Positions 51,002 to 61,198 of a stretch of 64,000 bases of DNA are shown here, piece after piece. Below the pieces are notes generated by a model. The model saw only the letters and a list, made by a program, of their open reading frames with translations, did no database searches and was not told where the DNA came from. This DNA comes from DASQHY01 sp035602605. Lineage in GTDB: Bacteria; Acidobacteriota; Terriglobia; Acidiferrales; UBA7541. Position numbers and translations under genes: made by a program. Positions within the stretch are counted from its first letter, which is position 1. The number at the start of each line of letters is the position of its first letter. Location: NCBI GenBank assembly GCA_035602605.1, contig DATNLZ010000068.1:62001-126000 (forward strand), in the 5' to 3' direction.

Positions 51002-52390
51002 TTGTTCTTGCGGCGGATTGTTATCCCACTATGGATCTGTTTTTCTCTTTTAGCCGGCTCGCCGAGTTTCGCGCGGCAGAATGCCGCGCCCGCTCAGCCG
51101 AAAGTCTCACCTGCTGAATCGCGCGAAGAGTTCCTGAAGACTGCCGATGAAGTGCTCCAGGATATGAGCGAGCTTTTGTCTTTGGCAGCGATTTCACCTC
51201 TCAAGAAAACTGTCCGCTCTCGTCAAGAGATTCGCGCGTTTATCGTCCGGCAAATGAAGGAAGATAAGAATGAAGCTGAACGGTACGCCGCGCAGCGGAC
51301 CATGGAAAAGCTCGGCTTGCTTCCTAAAGACTTCCCGCTTGAATCCTTCCTGGTTGAATTGCTTACCGAACAGATTGCCGGTCTTTATGATCCGAAGGCT
51401 CATGAATTCTACATTGCGGACTGGAACTCTGCGGCAGATCAGAAAATGGTGATGGCTCACGAGTTGGCGCACGCGTTGATGGATCAACATTTTCAAATCG
51501 ACAAATGGGAACAGGCCGCCAAGCCCAATGACGACGGCGAATTCGCGCGCTCCGCCGTTCTGGAGGGCACCGCGCTTGCCGCCATGGTCGATTACATGCT
51601 CCGCGCCACCGGACGCGGGATTCGCGAGGCTCCGGGAATCGACCCGGAACTGTTCATCGGTGATCCGATGACCAGCCCAGTCTTTGCGAAAGCTCCGATG
51701 TTCTTGCAGGACTCCTTATTGTTTCCTTACGTTGCTGGGTTGAGCTTCACACAACAATTCCTGCGTGCCAACCTGGGTTGGGGTAATCTCCACAAACTGT
51801 TCGAGAGACCCCCTGCATCAACGCAACAAATTCTGCATTCGGAGCTGTACTTGAATTCTACGGTACCAGAGCAGGTGCGATTGCCGGACTTCAAAAACAT
51901 TGTGCCGCAGGGCTGGACAAAATTAGATGAAAACGTGCTTGGTGAATTCGGTGTAAGCGAAGTCCTCAAACAATTCCTTGGAAAGGGTCGCGCTCCGAAG
52001 CTGGCGCAAGCCTGGTCCGGCGACCGCTACGCCATTTTCGAGCAAACGCGCAGCAAGACGCTTTTATTGATCGCGCTTATTCATTTTCAAAGCGCCGGAG
52101 ATGCCGCGCGTTTTTTTGACGGCTATTCTGAAGCCCTGGAACTAAAGTATCCAAGCCGACGGGGATTATTTCGCGGTTCTAATTATGTTTCGTTTGATAC
52201 GAACGACGGTGGCGTTTTTCTACGTTGTACAGGGAATCAGTGTGTGAGTCTTGAGGGTGCTGGGGAGGATGTTTTTGGGAAATTGACAAGGTCGCTTAGC
52301 TGGGCGCCGGTGCCTGGGAAAAAGCTCGAAGCGACACCGCCGAAGAGAACCGCTTCACAACCCGCGCGCAATCTTCACGGATCCTCCTGA
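51002..52390 (+). CDS. Secreted HExxH-type metalloprotease-like protein
   Basis: 462 residues from TTG 51002, where AGGGAGG lies 6 nt upstream. Signal peptide ends near PSFA. Around residue 150 the motif MVMAHELAHALMDQHF supplies the zinc-binding HExxH of a gluzincin-like protease, and a downstream E (LEGTALAAM) may be the third ligand. The remainder has no named domain. It is likely a periplasmic or secreted protease or a remnant fold. The catalytic role is inferred only from the motif. Confidence 0.7.
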   Translation: MFLRRIVIPLWICFSLLAGSPSFARQNAAPAQPKVSPAESREEFLKTADEVLQDMSELLSLAAISPLKKTVRSRQEIRAFIVRQMKEDKNEAERYAAQRTMEKLGLLPKDFPLESFLVELLTEQIAGLYDPKAHEFYIADWNSAADQKMVMAHELAHALMDQHFQIDKWEQAAKPNDDGEFARSAVLEGTALAAMVDYMLRATGRGIREAPGIDPELFIGDPMTSPVFAKAPMFLQDSLLFPYVAGLSFTQQFLRANLGWGNLHKLFERPPASTQQILHSELYLNSTVPEQVRLPDFKNIVPQGWTKLDENVLGEFGVSEVLKQFLGKGRAPKLAQAWSGDRYAIFEQTRSKTLLLIALIHFQSAGDAARFFDGYSEALELKYPSRRGLFRGSNYVSFDTNDGGVFLRCTGNQCVSLEGAGEDVFGKLTRSLSWAPVPGKKLEATPPKRTASQPARNLHGSS

Positions 52391-52494
52391 GCGCCTCTAT
52401 CCCTACCTACCTAGCCAAATGAATCAGCCATGTTCGTGCTTGGCACCGCACGCGCACCTATGCGCGATTTGATTCGGAGTTCTTGCGCGATCAT

Positions 52495-53871
52495 TCAGAA
52501 ACCAACGGTTTCCGTTAAAAGGCCTTGTTTCGCGCGAAATAGGCCCGTCGCCAAACGGTCAATGCGCTTAAGACGGTGCTCGAAACGCGCTTCGATTTGA
52601 GCGGACTTGATAGGATCGAGTAAATACCGGCGCGATGTCTTTGCTTGGCGCAACAGCTTTAAAGCGCGTCGACAAATGTTCGCGGCACGCTTGAAATCTT
52701 TTTCGCGATGCTCGTAGAAAATGGCAAGCTGCTCAAACGCCTGAAATGCTTCCTGCGGGCCGTTGGCCAATCCCCTGGCCAACTCCTTCCACAGCGCGTT
52801 GGCGCGAGTGAAATTCCCGCTGCGTTTCACAAGCATAGCCAGTTCGCGACGCGCAGCACGGCCTATTTCGTCAGGAAGCTCAGCGCTGAGAGCTTGTTCA
52901 TAGAATTGCCGCGCGCGTTCTGATTCACCGCGCTTGTGAACCAATCTTGATAATGCTACCAAATCGAGCGCATCTTCCTCCGAATGCCGGACCGACTGGT
53001 CGGAGGGTAGGGTCGCCAAAATTTTCCCAGCGAGGGCGGCTAGCCCTCTAAGGTCCATCTGGTTGTGACGAAAAACACCTACCAACGGCTCCACCGGACC
53101 TCCACGCAAATAATCAAAATAAAATTGCGGAATAAAAGCAGAGTCGATGTCGTCATCGCGACGCCAGCCAAGTCGTGCGGCATCGAGCACATGCCGTTCC
53201 AGATCAACAAGCCTGACCGAGCGGAGACGCAATTTCCACAAAGCCCGCGCAGGATGCAGAAAGTCTAGATGGGCGAGTGGAACACAGGGCTTAAGTACGC
53301 GTGTCATGGCGTAGCGTGTTTCGAGCAATGGCCAATCGAATGATTTTCCGTTGAAGGTCACGAGCACGCGGCGGCTGGACATACGCTCGGCCAATTCCAT
53401 AAGTACGGCGTGTTCCTCACCGAAGTCACGCATGAAAAATTGTTCGACCTGCAAACCAACGGTGTCCCACCACGCCAAACCAACGAGAAACACATAGGTG
53501 CCTGACCCTCCCGAAATTCCTGTCGTCTCCGTATCAAGAAACAACCACTGCATTGGATCGCAGATGGCGTCGAAATCTGCGATGCGATGGCAGCGCTGAT
53601 CCATACCACTGGATTTTTTCTCGCGCTTCTCTAGAGGCAACAAGAAATGCATCACATCAGGCGCTGCCTGGCAAGGTGGGGGAGAAGAAAACCATTGGCG
53701 CACTGCGAGATGCTCACCGTAACGATTTTTTAATACCGCAGCCCCCAACCTCCGTATCAGAGGATCCTCATCGGAATGAGTGTGCGTTTCGCCAAAGCGG
53801 GGAGCTTCGGTACTCCGCGGCGCCGGCCGGAGCGCGGCCAGTCGCGAAAGGCGGTCATTGAAACTTTGCAT
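52495..53871 (-). CDS. mrfB: MrfB/YprB-like 3'-5' exonuclease with TPR-like C-terminus
   Basis: 458 residues. The DnaQ-like (RNase H fold) exonuclease is at about 100-290, with ExoI block FLDTETTGISGG, ExoII TFNGKSFDWPLLETR and ExoIII HNQMDLRG. The C-terminal part has TPR-like helices (RARQFYEQALSAELPDEIGRAARRELAML). In B. subtilis, MrfB works with the helicase MrfA in mitomycin C repair; here the ATG follows the mrfA-like stop directly (TAG|ATG), so the two proteins are coupled. The same role is inferred. Confidence 0.85.
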   Translation of the reverse strand: MQSFNDRLSRLAALRPAPRSTEAPRFGETHTHSDEDPLIRRLGAAVLKNRYGEHLAVRQWFSSPPPCQAAPDVMHFLLPLEKREKKSSGMDQRCHRIADFDAICDPMQWLFLDTETTGISGGSGTYVFLVGLAWWDTVGLQVEQFFMRDFGEEHAVLMELAERMSSRRVLVTFNGKSFDWPLLETRYAMTRVLKPCVPLAHLDFLHPARALWKLRLRSVRLVDLERHVLDAARLGWRRDDDIDSAFIPQFYFDYLRGGPVEPLVGVFRHNQMDLRGLAALAGKILATLPSDQSVRHSEEDALDLVALSRLVHKRGESERARQFYEQALSAELPDEIGRAARRELAMLVKRSGNFTRANALWKELARGLANGPQEAFQAFEQLAIFYEHREKDFKRAANICRRALKLLRQAKTSRRYLLDPIKSAQIEARFEHRLKRIDRLATGLFRAKQGLLTETVGF

Positions 53872-56274
53872 CTATGCGACCAATCTTTCGAGGATAGCTA
53901 CCGCGGCGTGTTTGGTCTGCTCGCCGCGTTCGCCGGCAGGGCCCACGCATGACGGGCATCCGAAATCGCATGGGCAGCCGGCAATAAGCTCTCGAGTCTT
54001 ACGGATTAGCAAATCATGCGCGATAAAAAGCGGCTCAGAAAACCCGATTCCGCCGGGATAGGCGTCGTAGAGGTAAAGATTCGGCTCAAAAAAGTCTTTT
54101 TCTTCGCTCCTTCGTTTTTCCAGAGAGTTTTTCGCGTCGACTACATCCCATTCTGCGCTTGGGTCAGGTGACGATGGCCGTTCGCCAATGGCCGTGCCGA
54201 GATCGCGGCGGTCGCACATCAGCAGCAATGTGGCCACCGACTCGAGCGCGTGGAGCAATCCGAACATTCCGCATTGCCGGGCGCTGATGCAGAACGGAAG
54301 CGACTCGACGAGCGCGCGCTCCAGAGTCAACCAGTATGCTGTAGTGTGGAATTCATTTTCCGGGAGCTCGAGATTGCCCGCACCGACGTTTTCATTCGTA
54401 AAGAACTTAATCTTCTTGAATCCGATCACCTGCGAGCGCACCACTATATCCCCGTGAGAGCGCGCCGCCGGAATTGCTGGTTTTTGCTCGGAGCTTCGTG
54501 CCTGCTGGGTTATTTCCAGTACTCGCACCTGGGTGTACCGGATGGCATCGGTGTAATAGTCCGCATCAACTCGCTTTACGAAGGCTTTGCGTTCGAGGAA
54601 ATTCAAATGTTCCACGTGGAACATTTGTGCGCCATGGAGGTAAATCGCCTTCGGATACACGGTAGTCAGGGCGCTGGGAAAGTCCACCTCTCCGATCACT
54701 TCGGATGCTTCGGTGATGTCTACAATCACAAAATTGTCGGATGAGACTGAACGCAAGCTTACCGTGTCGGCCGGATAGGCTTGCTGCGTCCAGTGCCATT
54801 GCCCACCGGTCTTGTGAAGAAAGCCCGCCTCAGCCAAGCGCGCACAAATCGCCGCTAAATCCACGCTGCCAAATTTCTCATCTGTTTTTAAAGGCAGCTC
54901 GAACGCAGCGCACTTCAAATGATTCACTAGGATCTCGAGATTATCCGGCTGAATGAAGGCGTGCTCCGGAGAATTGCCAAAGAAATAATCGGGGTTCTTG
55001 ACCATAAACTGGTCAATGGGCGAGGAAGAGGCCACCAGCACGGCACAAGAGCTACCGCTGCGTCGTCCCGCGCGACCGGCGCGCTGCCAGGTAGCGGCAA
55101 TCGTCCCCGGGTAGCCAGCCATAACGGTCGCGTCAAGCGATCCAATATCAATTCCTAACTCCAACGCACTCGTGGAAACGACACCATGGATGAGCCCGCT
55201 GCGCAACCCACGTTCGATTTCACGGCGCTCACCCGCAAGATAGCCGCCGCGGTAACCTCGAATTGTTTCCGGTCTGCCGGGTAGCGGCCGGTTGGCGTGC
55301 TGCAAATAGGTAAGAAGAATTTCGGTGTGCAGCCGGCTATTGGTGAAAACAATGGTTTGTAAGCTGGCTTTCAGAAATTCCTGGGCCACCCGCGATGCCT
55401 CGGTGATGTAGCTGCGGCGGATTCCTAGCGCGCGATTGACAACCGGCGGATTATAAAAAACAAACGTTTTCTCCGCGGCGGGCGCGCCATTGCCGTCAAT
55501 GACTTCGGCACTGTCTTCGATCAATCGAGAGGCCAGTTCACCGGGATTCGCAATGGTCGCCGATGAGCAAATGAATTGCAGCTCACTTCCATAGAATCGC
55601 GCGATGCGCCGCAGCCTCCGAAGCACATTGCACAAGTGACTTCCAAAAACGCCACGATAGGTGTGCAGCTCATCGAGTACGACATACCGCAAAGCTTCAA
55701 ATAAGCGCGTCCAGCGCGTGTGGTGCGGAAGAATGCCGGTATGCAGCATCTCCGGGTTCGACAGCACAATGTGACCCTTCTCGCGAATAGCTTTGCGCGC
55801 GTCGGAAGCAGTGTCGCCATCGTAGGTATATACGCAGAAGCGATGCGCGAGCCGTTCGTCAAGGTCGTAGAGTTCGGCGAGCTGATCCTGGGCGAGTGCC
55901 TTGGTAGGGAACAGGTAAAGCGCGCGCGTGTCCGTGTTTTCGAGCACGGCATTCAGGACCGGTAAGTTGTAGCAGAGTGTTTTGCCCGAAGCCGTGGGCG
56001 TCACAATAACCACATTACGCCCCCGACGCACGGCCTCCGCGGCGGCAGCCTGATGGGTGTACAGCTGGCGAATCCCCTTAGCCTCATAGGCTGCACGCAG
56101 GTCAGCATGCACCCAGCCGGGCACTTGAGCCCACTGTGCCTCGCGCGCTGGGATATGGTGAATCGCCGTAAGGATTTCCCCCGATGTGTCGCGGGACGCA
56201 AAACTGCTCAGTACCTCCTCGACCCGCGCCAACGGGCTCGAAGTCGCCGCGTGAGCTGCTAACCAACAAGCCAT
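53872..56274 (-). CDS. mrfA: MrfA/YprA-like DEAD/DEAH helicase with DUF1998 Cys4 C-terminus
   Basis: 800 residues. Motif I TPTASGKT, motif II DELH, motif III SSAT, and motif VI QRAGRAGRR show a superfamily II helicase. The C-terminal DUF1998 domain has CPCDFGCPSC (zinc). It directly precedes the YprB-like exonuclease gene. In B. subtilis this pair repairs mitomycin C lesions. A parS-like palindrome lies inside this coding sequence (see below), encoding FHVEH. Start at ATG 56274; no alternative upstream. Confidence 0.9.
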   Translation of the reverse strand: MACWLAAHAATSSPLARVEEVLSSFASRDTSGEILTAIHHIPAREAQWAQVPGWVHADLRAAYEAKGIRQLYTHQAAAAEAVRRGRNVVIVTPTASGKTLCYNLPVLNAVLENTDTRALYLFPTKALAQDQLAELYDLDERLAHRFCVYTYDGDTASDARKAIREKGHIVLSNPEMLHTGILPHHTRWTRLFEALRYVVLDELHTYRGVFGSHLCNVLRRLRRIARFYGSELQFICSSATIANPGELASRLIEDSAEVIDGNGAPAAEKTFVFYNPPVVNRALGIRRSYITEASRVAQEFLKASLQTIVFTNSRLHTEILLTYLQHANRPLPGRPETIRGYRGGYLAGERREIERGLRSGLIHGVVSTSALELGIDIGSLDATVMAGYPGTIAATWQRAGRAGRRSGSSCAVLVASSSPIDQFMVKNPDYFFGNSPEHAFIQPDNLEILVNHLKCAAFELPLKTDEKFGSVDLAAICARLAEAGFLHKTGGQWHWTQQAYPADTVSLRSVSSDNFVIVDITEASEVIGEVDFPSALTTVYPKAIYLHGAQMFHVEHLNFLERKAFVKRVDADYYTDAIRYTQVRVLEITQQARSSEQKPAIPAARSHGDIVVRSQVIGFKKIKFFTNENVGAGNLELPENEFHTTAYWLTLERALVESLPFCISARQCGMFGLLHALESVATLLLMCDRRDLGTAIGERPSSPDPSAEWDVVDAKNSLEKRRSEEKDFFEPNLYLYDAYPGGIGFSEPLFIAHDLLIRKTRELIAGCPCDFGCPSCVGPAGERGEQTKHAAVAILERLVA
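54608..54623. promoter_or_regulatory. parS-type ParB-binding site inside mrfA
   Basis: TGTTCCACGTGGAACA is a perfect 16-bp palindrome identical to the parS core of several bacteria (Pseudomonas-type), and the symmetry extends 4 bp further on each side (54604-54627). It encodes MFHVEHL in the helicase. parS marks the origin-proximal region bound by ParB for chromosome segregation. Confidence 0.75.
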
Positions 56275-56457
56275 GCCAGTACCCCCGATCGGTTGTTATA
56301 TTCGCTTTTTGTTCGCTCACAGTAGCACACGAGCTTCCAGCATGCAATCGAGAAACGCGTTTTTTCAATCGGATGCGCTGCGATTTAGATTGCGTTCGTG
56401 CTACGCTTGATCGGACCGTGGAAGGGGACAATGAATGCAAAGCTCATGAGAGGAGAC

Positions 56458-57684
56458 CTATGTCGTGGCGCGCAGTCGCAGTACCAGCAATGCCCCTGAG
56501 AAAAAAAGCACACCCGCAGAGGCAAAGGCTAGCCGCACCGATACATTGGCCCATAGAAAACCCACGAATAAGCTGGAAACTAGGTCGCCCACCGCGTTTA
56601 CGGCAGCAAGAGTACCAAACGCCATTCCCTGTTGTGGAGCCGGAACCAATTCCGCGGCAAGAGAATCCTCGAGTGCTTCTACGGTTCCCACAAATGTCCC
56701 AGCCATCGCGAAACTCAGCGCAAGCAACCCCGCCAGCAGTCGCATGCGATCTGCTCCGAGGCGACCCGCACTGGCACATAGCAGTATCGCGGTTGCTCCT
56801 GCCAGCGCATAGCCACCGGCAAGAACAAAATTGCGGTGGCGCGCTCGATCGCCAAGCCAACCTCCCAGGTAGGCGGATGCCGCGTAAAAAAAGTTATGTA
56901 GTGTGTACAACCCAATGGCAAGGCTTGCTGCACGAGTCATTCCTATCGAAGGAGCGAGCTGCTGCGTGGCAAACAGAATCAGCAAGGTATGCGAGAAATC
57001 GCCCATGCCGAAAATACCAACAGCGACGAGAAATTTGCGAAATGGATGGGGAAGAGCGCGCAGGCCATGCCAGAACGAAGCTTGAACGGATCGGCCGATT
57101 GGTCGCTCGCGCACCAGCAGCCAATAACTCAGGACAGCAAGTGAACCTGGCACGAGAGTCCACCAAAGAACGCCGCGATAATCATGGTGGGTGTGCTCGA
57201 GAATCCCAAGGGCCGTGAGGGGACCGCCGATGGCTCCGAGTGTATCCATCATCCGTTCGAAGCCGAACGCGCGGCCATAGGCTTCGCGCGGAACGTCCGC
57301 GGCCATTAGGGTTTTGCGGCCGGGCGTGCGGATGCCCCGGCCAAGCCACGCGCCAGCGCGAGAAACCAATATCTGCGCCGCATTCGTGACGAGGGCAAGC
57401 GCTCCTGTGCCTGCTGCAGTGAGCATGTATCCAAAAAGTACAAGCGGCTTCCGACGCGGCAGACGATCCGTATAATGCCCCGCGACGAGCTTGGTGATAC
57501 TCGACAGTCCGTCGGATACACCCTCGATCGCGCCAAGCCAGCCTGGACCCGCGCCTAGTACAGCCAGAAACGCCGGCAGGATGGTGGTAGCCATCTCGTG
57601 GCTCCAGTCACTGCACAAACTCGTGAGGCCGGTGCCAAGTACGGTGCGACTGAGCCAGCGCGAACCCGATGCTTTATCGCTCAT
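56458..57684 (-). CDS. Major facilitator superfamily transporter
   Basis: 408 residues with about twelve hydrophobic segments and the MFS loop motif GHYTDRLPRRKPL (loop 2-3) and a second, GDRARHRNF (loop 8-9). Probably a drug or metabolite exporter. A GTG or ATG start at 57684 fits. No substrate-specific neighbour. Upstream is a CusF-type gene on the same strand (43 bp), possibly one transcript. Confidence 0.85.
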   Translation of the reverse strand: MSDKASGSRWLSRTVLGTGLTSLCSDWSHEMATTILPAFLAVLGAGPGWLGAIEGVSDGLSSITKLVAGHYTDRLPRRKPLVLFGYMLTAAGTGALALVTNAAQILVSRAGAWLGRGIRTPGRKTLMAADVPREAYGRAFGFERMMDTLGAIGGPLTALGILEHTHHDYRGVLWWTLVPGSLAVLSYWLLVRERPIGRSVQASFWHGLRALPHPFRKFLVAVGIFGMGDFSHTLLILFATQQLAPSIGMTRAASLAIGLYTLHNFFYAASAYLGGWLGDRARHRNFVLAGGYALAGATAILLCASAGRLGADRMRLLAGLLALSFAMAGTFVGTVEALEDSLAAELVPAPQQGMAFGTLAAVNAVGDLVSSLFVGFLWANVSVRLAFASAGVLFFSGALLVLRLRATT

Positions 57685-57726
57685 AAGGTAATGCGAGTTT
57701 GCAGGATGTAACGATCGAGCCGCAGG

Positions 57727-58086
57727 TTAGCTTTTGCCTTCGGGAGTTTCAGCGTGTTTTTTGGTCACGACGATTTTTTGCAGCCAGATATCCGAGCCAT
57801 TAAGAATTAGGTCGCAACGAATTTCATCTCCAGGCTCGAGATCGTTCATTTCTTTTTGTTCCCGCACTTCGTACGTCATAGTCATCGCTTGCATCAAACC
57901 CGGTATTTCCTGATGCTCCACGGTTATCCGGTTTCTGGCTTTGTCCAGTGCGACTACTTTTCCCACTACCGGATATCGCTTCCTAGGCGCTTGCCGAGTC
58001 TCGGTCTTCTGGCCGCATCCGGCCATGGCCGAGGCAATTGCGAAAGTGAACAGAAGACCGCCGAGTACGCGAGATAGTTTTTGCAT
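57727..58086 (-). CDS. CusF-like copper-binding lipoprotein
   Basis: 119 residues from ATG 58086, with AAAGGA 5-6 nt upstream. Leader ends AMAGC, a lipobox, so the mature protein is lipid-anchored. The CusF/CopC-like domain has VVGKVVALDKARNRITVEH and PGLMQAMTMTYEV, where the Met and His cluster binds copper in the family. It may buffer or deliver copper in the periplasm, conceivably for the cytochrome oxidase (not adjacent). Confidence 0.78.
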   Translation of the reverse strand: MQKLSRVLGGLLFTFAIASAMAGCGQKTETRQAPRKRYPVVGKVVALDKARNRITVEHQEIPGLMQAMTMTYEVREQKEMNDLEPGDEIRCDLILNGSDIWLQKIVVTKKHAETPEGKS

Positions 58087-58347
58087 GATGATCCTTTTCT
58101 TTTCTTCCCCGTGAACATCCGTGTCGCACAAAGGAATCGATAGTGCATTCCCAATATTGTGGCGGGTGCTCGAGGTACGTCCCGCCGAATCATTACTGTA
58201 CCAAGGAGTTGGCCCTTATTCGAGATGAGGAACCGGCAAGGCGCAGAGTCACACCACCGACACGACTCTTTTTCATGGGGATGACCAGGGGTGGCTAGTC
58301 TCGCTTCTCCTTGACTTTGCTGTTGCAGTGTCGCTATACAAGAAGAT

Positions 58348-58830
58348 ATGGCTCACACATTTCTGATTTTCGATTACGGCGCGAACGAACAAGAAGCCCA
58401 GGAAGCGCGGCACAAGCTCGAAGGGTGGAAGCAGGCCTTTCGCTTAGACAAAAAGCTGCTGGTCAAGTTTGAGCGCTCTGACCCAGACCAACAAGAAGCG
58501 GCCAATGGAACCGAACCCGTTGGTGGTAGAGATGGCGGTGATGTAAAAGAGATAGCCGTTTCGCCCAAAGCCAAGGCTAAATCGACGAAAACGAAGACTA
58601 AATCAAGCAGCGAGTCCAAGCCGCAGCAAGCCGACCGAACCGGTGAGAGCGCGGGCCATATTCGCTTGCTGGTGCGCCTGGATTTTTCCGATCACGAGAA
58701 GCTGTCGTATCAACGGTGGCTTGATCGCGTTCCTGCCGATGATCACTTCAAAAATGCGTCGCCTAAAATCGTGCGACCTGGCGAAGCGGAATTCACAAAA
58801 ACCGCGGAACTTTTTGATGTGCTGGATTAA
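58348..58830 (+). CDS. Hypothetical charged protein
   Basis: 160 residues, with a folded start HTFLIFDYGANEQEAQEARHKLEGWKQAF, a Lys/Ser/Thr-rich low-complexity middle (about 70-100) and a folded end (HIRLLVRLDFSDHEKLSYQRW). The two folded parts may be one domain interrupted by the linker. No family known. Confidence 0.6.
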   Translation: MAHTFLIFDYGANEQEAQEARHKLEGWKQAFRLDKKLLVKFERSDPDQQEAANGTEPVGGRDGGDVKEIAVSPKAKAKSTKTKTKSSSESKPQQADRTGESAGHIRLLVRLDFSDHEKLSYQRWLDRVPADDHFKNASPKIVRPGEAEFTKTAELFDVLD

Positions 58831-58938
58831 CTCGTCGGGTCAGCGCGTCAGGCCTTTTTCGTATACCCGGAGGGCGATTCGTTATAATCTAAATTATGGT
58901 GCTACGGCGTAACGAATGGTCACCGAGGTTCTTGCCAC

Positions 58939-61095
58939 ATGCCGGCTCAGGCACGCCCCAAAACCACAAAAATTGATTCGAGCAAGGTCCATGGGCTTGA
59001 CCGTGAAAGCCTGATCCGCCTGTATCGCACGATGTACCTCTCGCGGCGTATCGACGATCGAGAAATCCAACTCAAGCGCCAAAGCAAAATTTATTTCCAA
59101 ATTTCGAGTGCCGGACACGAAGGTGTCACCGCAGCGATCGGCTTGCTGCTGCATCCGGCTTACGATTGGTTTTACATGTATTATCGCGACCGCGCGCTTG
59201 CGCTGATGCTTGGCGCGACACCCTACGAAATGCTGCTCGGAGCCGTCGGCGCCAAAGACGACCCCGCTTCTGGCGGGCGGCAAATGCCTTCGCACTGGGG
59301 CTTTCAGAAATTAAACGTTGTGAGTAAGTCTTCCGCCACTGGAACACAATTTGTTCAAGCTGTTGGTGCTGCGGAAGCGTCGTTGTATTACGATGAGCAT
59401 CCACAGGCTCTCGCAGAAGCCAAGCGCGCACCGCTCGGGCACGCTGTCAATCATCACTCCGATGAGATTGTGTACGTATCAGGCGGCGACGGGGCCACGA
59501 GCGAGGGTGAGTTTTGGGAGGCGCTTAACGTTGCGTGCGTCAAGAAATTGCCTTTACTCTTCATGATTGAAGACAACGGCTATGCCATCTCCGTTCCGGT
59601 TGAGGTGCAAACGGCGGGCGGGAGTATCTCGAAATTGGTCGCCAGCTTTCCCTGCCTTCACGTCGAGGAGTGCGACGGCACCGATCCGCTGGAGAGCTAC
59701 GCGGCGTGCAAGCGGGCAGTAGAATATTGCCGGGCACGAATTGGCCCGGCGTTGGTCCACGCGCACGTCACGCGACCCTACTCGCATTCGCTTTCCGACG
59801 ATGAAATGCTTTACAAGACTCCCGAGGAGCGTGAAATCGAAGCGCATCGCGATCCATTGCCCAGATTCGGTTTGTTTTTGGTGCGTGAAGGAATCGTAGA
59901 TGAGAAAGAGCTCGAAGCTCTCGAAGCCGAAGCTGATCGTGAAATTCAGGAGGCTACCGACAAGGCGTTAGCCGCAGAGATCCCCTCGAAAGATTCGATT
60001 GGCCTCTACGTGTATTCGCCTGATATCGATCCCACGTCCGGCGAATTTGAAGTGCCGCCGCATTTCTCAGGCCCACCGAAAACGATGGTCGAGATGGTGT
60101 CGGCAACTCTTTACGACGAAATGGCCAAGGACGAACGGGTCGTTGTTTTTGGCGAGGATGTCGCCGATTGCAGCCGTCCAGAAAGTCTCGAAAAGGTGAA
60201 AGGGAAGGGCGGTGTTTTCAAAGCGACTTCCGGCCTGCAGCGCAAGTATGGCTGCGACCGAATTTTCAATTCATCGCTTGCCGAGGCCAGCATCGTAGGG
60301 CGTGCTATTGGAATGGCCACGCGCGGCATGAAGCCGGTAGCCGAGATTCAGTTCTTTGACTACATCTGGCCGGCCATGATGCAGCTTCGCGACGAGCTGT
60401 GTGTGATGCGTTGGCGTTCGGCTGGTGCGTTTAAAGCTCCCGCGGTTATTCGCGTGGCCATCGGTGGCTACTTGACCGGCGGCGCCATTTATCACAGTCA
60501 GTGCGGCGAAGTGCTATTCACGCACTGCCCCGGTCTGCGCGTCGTAATGCCTTCGACGGCATTGGATGTTTGCGGTTTGCTGCGCACCGCGATGCGCAGC
60601 GATGACCCGGTTATGTTCCTCGAGCACAAACACCTTTACCGCCAGCCTTACAATCGCTCTGCCTATCCCGGCCCCGACTTCACAATTCCGTTCGGTAAAG
60701 CGCGTGTAGTTCGACCGGGAACCAATGTCAGCATCATCACTTACGGCGCTTTGGTGCATCGCGCTGAAGTGGCGGCGGCGAAACTTGAGCGCGAAGGTAT
60801 TTCCGCCGAAATTCTCGATCTGCGCACCCTTTCTCCCTATGATTGGGATGCGATCGCAGAATCGGTGTGCAAGACCAATCGCGTTATAATTGCCTACGAA
60901 GACACCCGCTCGTGGGGTTATGGAGCGGAAATCGCCGCGCGAATTGGTGATGAATTATTTGAGGAGCTTGACGCACCTGTGCGCCGCGTCGCCGCCATGG
61001 ACAGTTTCTGCGCCTATCAGCCCAAGCTCGAAGACGAAATTCTCCCGCAGACCGAAGATATTGTTGCGGCTGTGCACGAGCTCGTTGCGTTCTAA
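58939..61095 (+). CDS. Fused E1 alpha-beta subunit of a branched-chain or pyruvate-type dehydrogenase
   Basis: 718 residues: an E1-alpha domain with GGDGATSEGEFWEAL...EDNGYAI (TPP- and Mg-binding, about 182-212) followed by an E1-beta domain starting about residue 370 (MVEMVSATLYDEMAKDERVVVFGEDV...; GLQRKYGCDRIFNSSLAEASIVGRAIGMA). Fused alpha-beta E1 proteins occur in Bacteroidetes, Acidobacteria and others. It decarboxylates a 2-oxo acid and acylates the lipoyl E2. E2 and E3 are not in the window, so the substrate (pyruvate or branched-chain) is open. Confidence 0.9.
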   Translation: MPAQARPKTTKIDSSKVHGLDRESLIRLYRTMYLSRRIDDREIQLKRQSKIYFQISSAGHEGVTAAIGLLLHPAYDWFYMYYRDRALALMLGATPYEMLLGAVGAKDDPASGGRQMPSHWGFQKLNVVSKSSATGTQFVQAVGAAEASLYYDEHPQALAEAKRAPLGHAVNHHSDEIVYVSGGDGATSEGEFWEALNVACVKKLPLLFMIEDNGYAISVPVEVQTAGGSISKLVASFPCLHVEECDGTDPLESYAACKRAVEYCRARIGPALVHAHVTRPYSHSLSDDEMLYKTPEEREIEAHRDPLPRFGLFLVREGIVDEKELEALEAEADREIQEATDKALAAEIPSKDSIGLYVYSPDIDPTSGEFEVPPHFSGPPKTMVEMVSATLYDEMAKDERVVVFGEDVADCSRPESLEKVKGKGGVFKATSGLQRKYGCDRIFNSSLAEASIVGRAIGMATRGMKPVAEIQFFDYIWPAMMQLRDELCVMRWRSAGAFKAPAVIRVAIGGYLTGGAIYHSQCGEVLFTHCPGLRVVMPSTALDVCGLLRTAMRSDDPVMFLEHKHLYRQPYNRSAYPGPDFTIPFGKARVVRPGTNVSIITYGALVHRAEVAAAKLEREGISAEILDLRTLSPYDWDAIAESVCKTNRVIIAYEDTRSWGYGAEIAARIGDELFEELDAPVRRVAAMDSFCAYQPKLEDEILPQTEDIVAAVHELVAF

Positions 61096-61198
61096 ATAGC
61101 GTCGCTGTATATTCCAGTCCTCAGATTGAAACCTTTTCGGCTCGCTGTACGTATCTTGCTAGTGAAGAAAGCATGAATCTTGCCCCAGGGGGTCGAAC

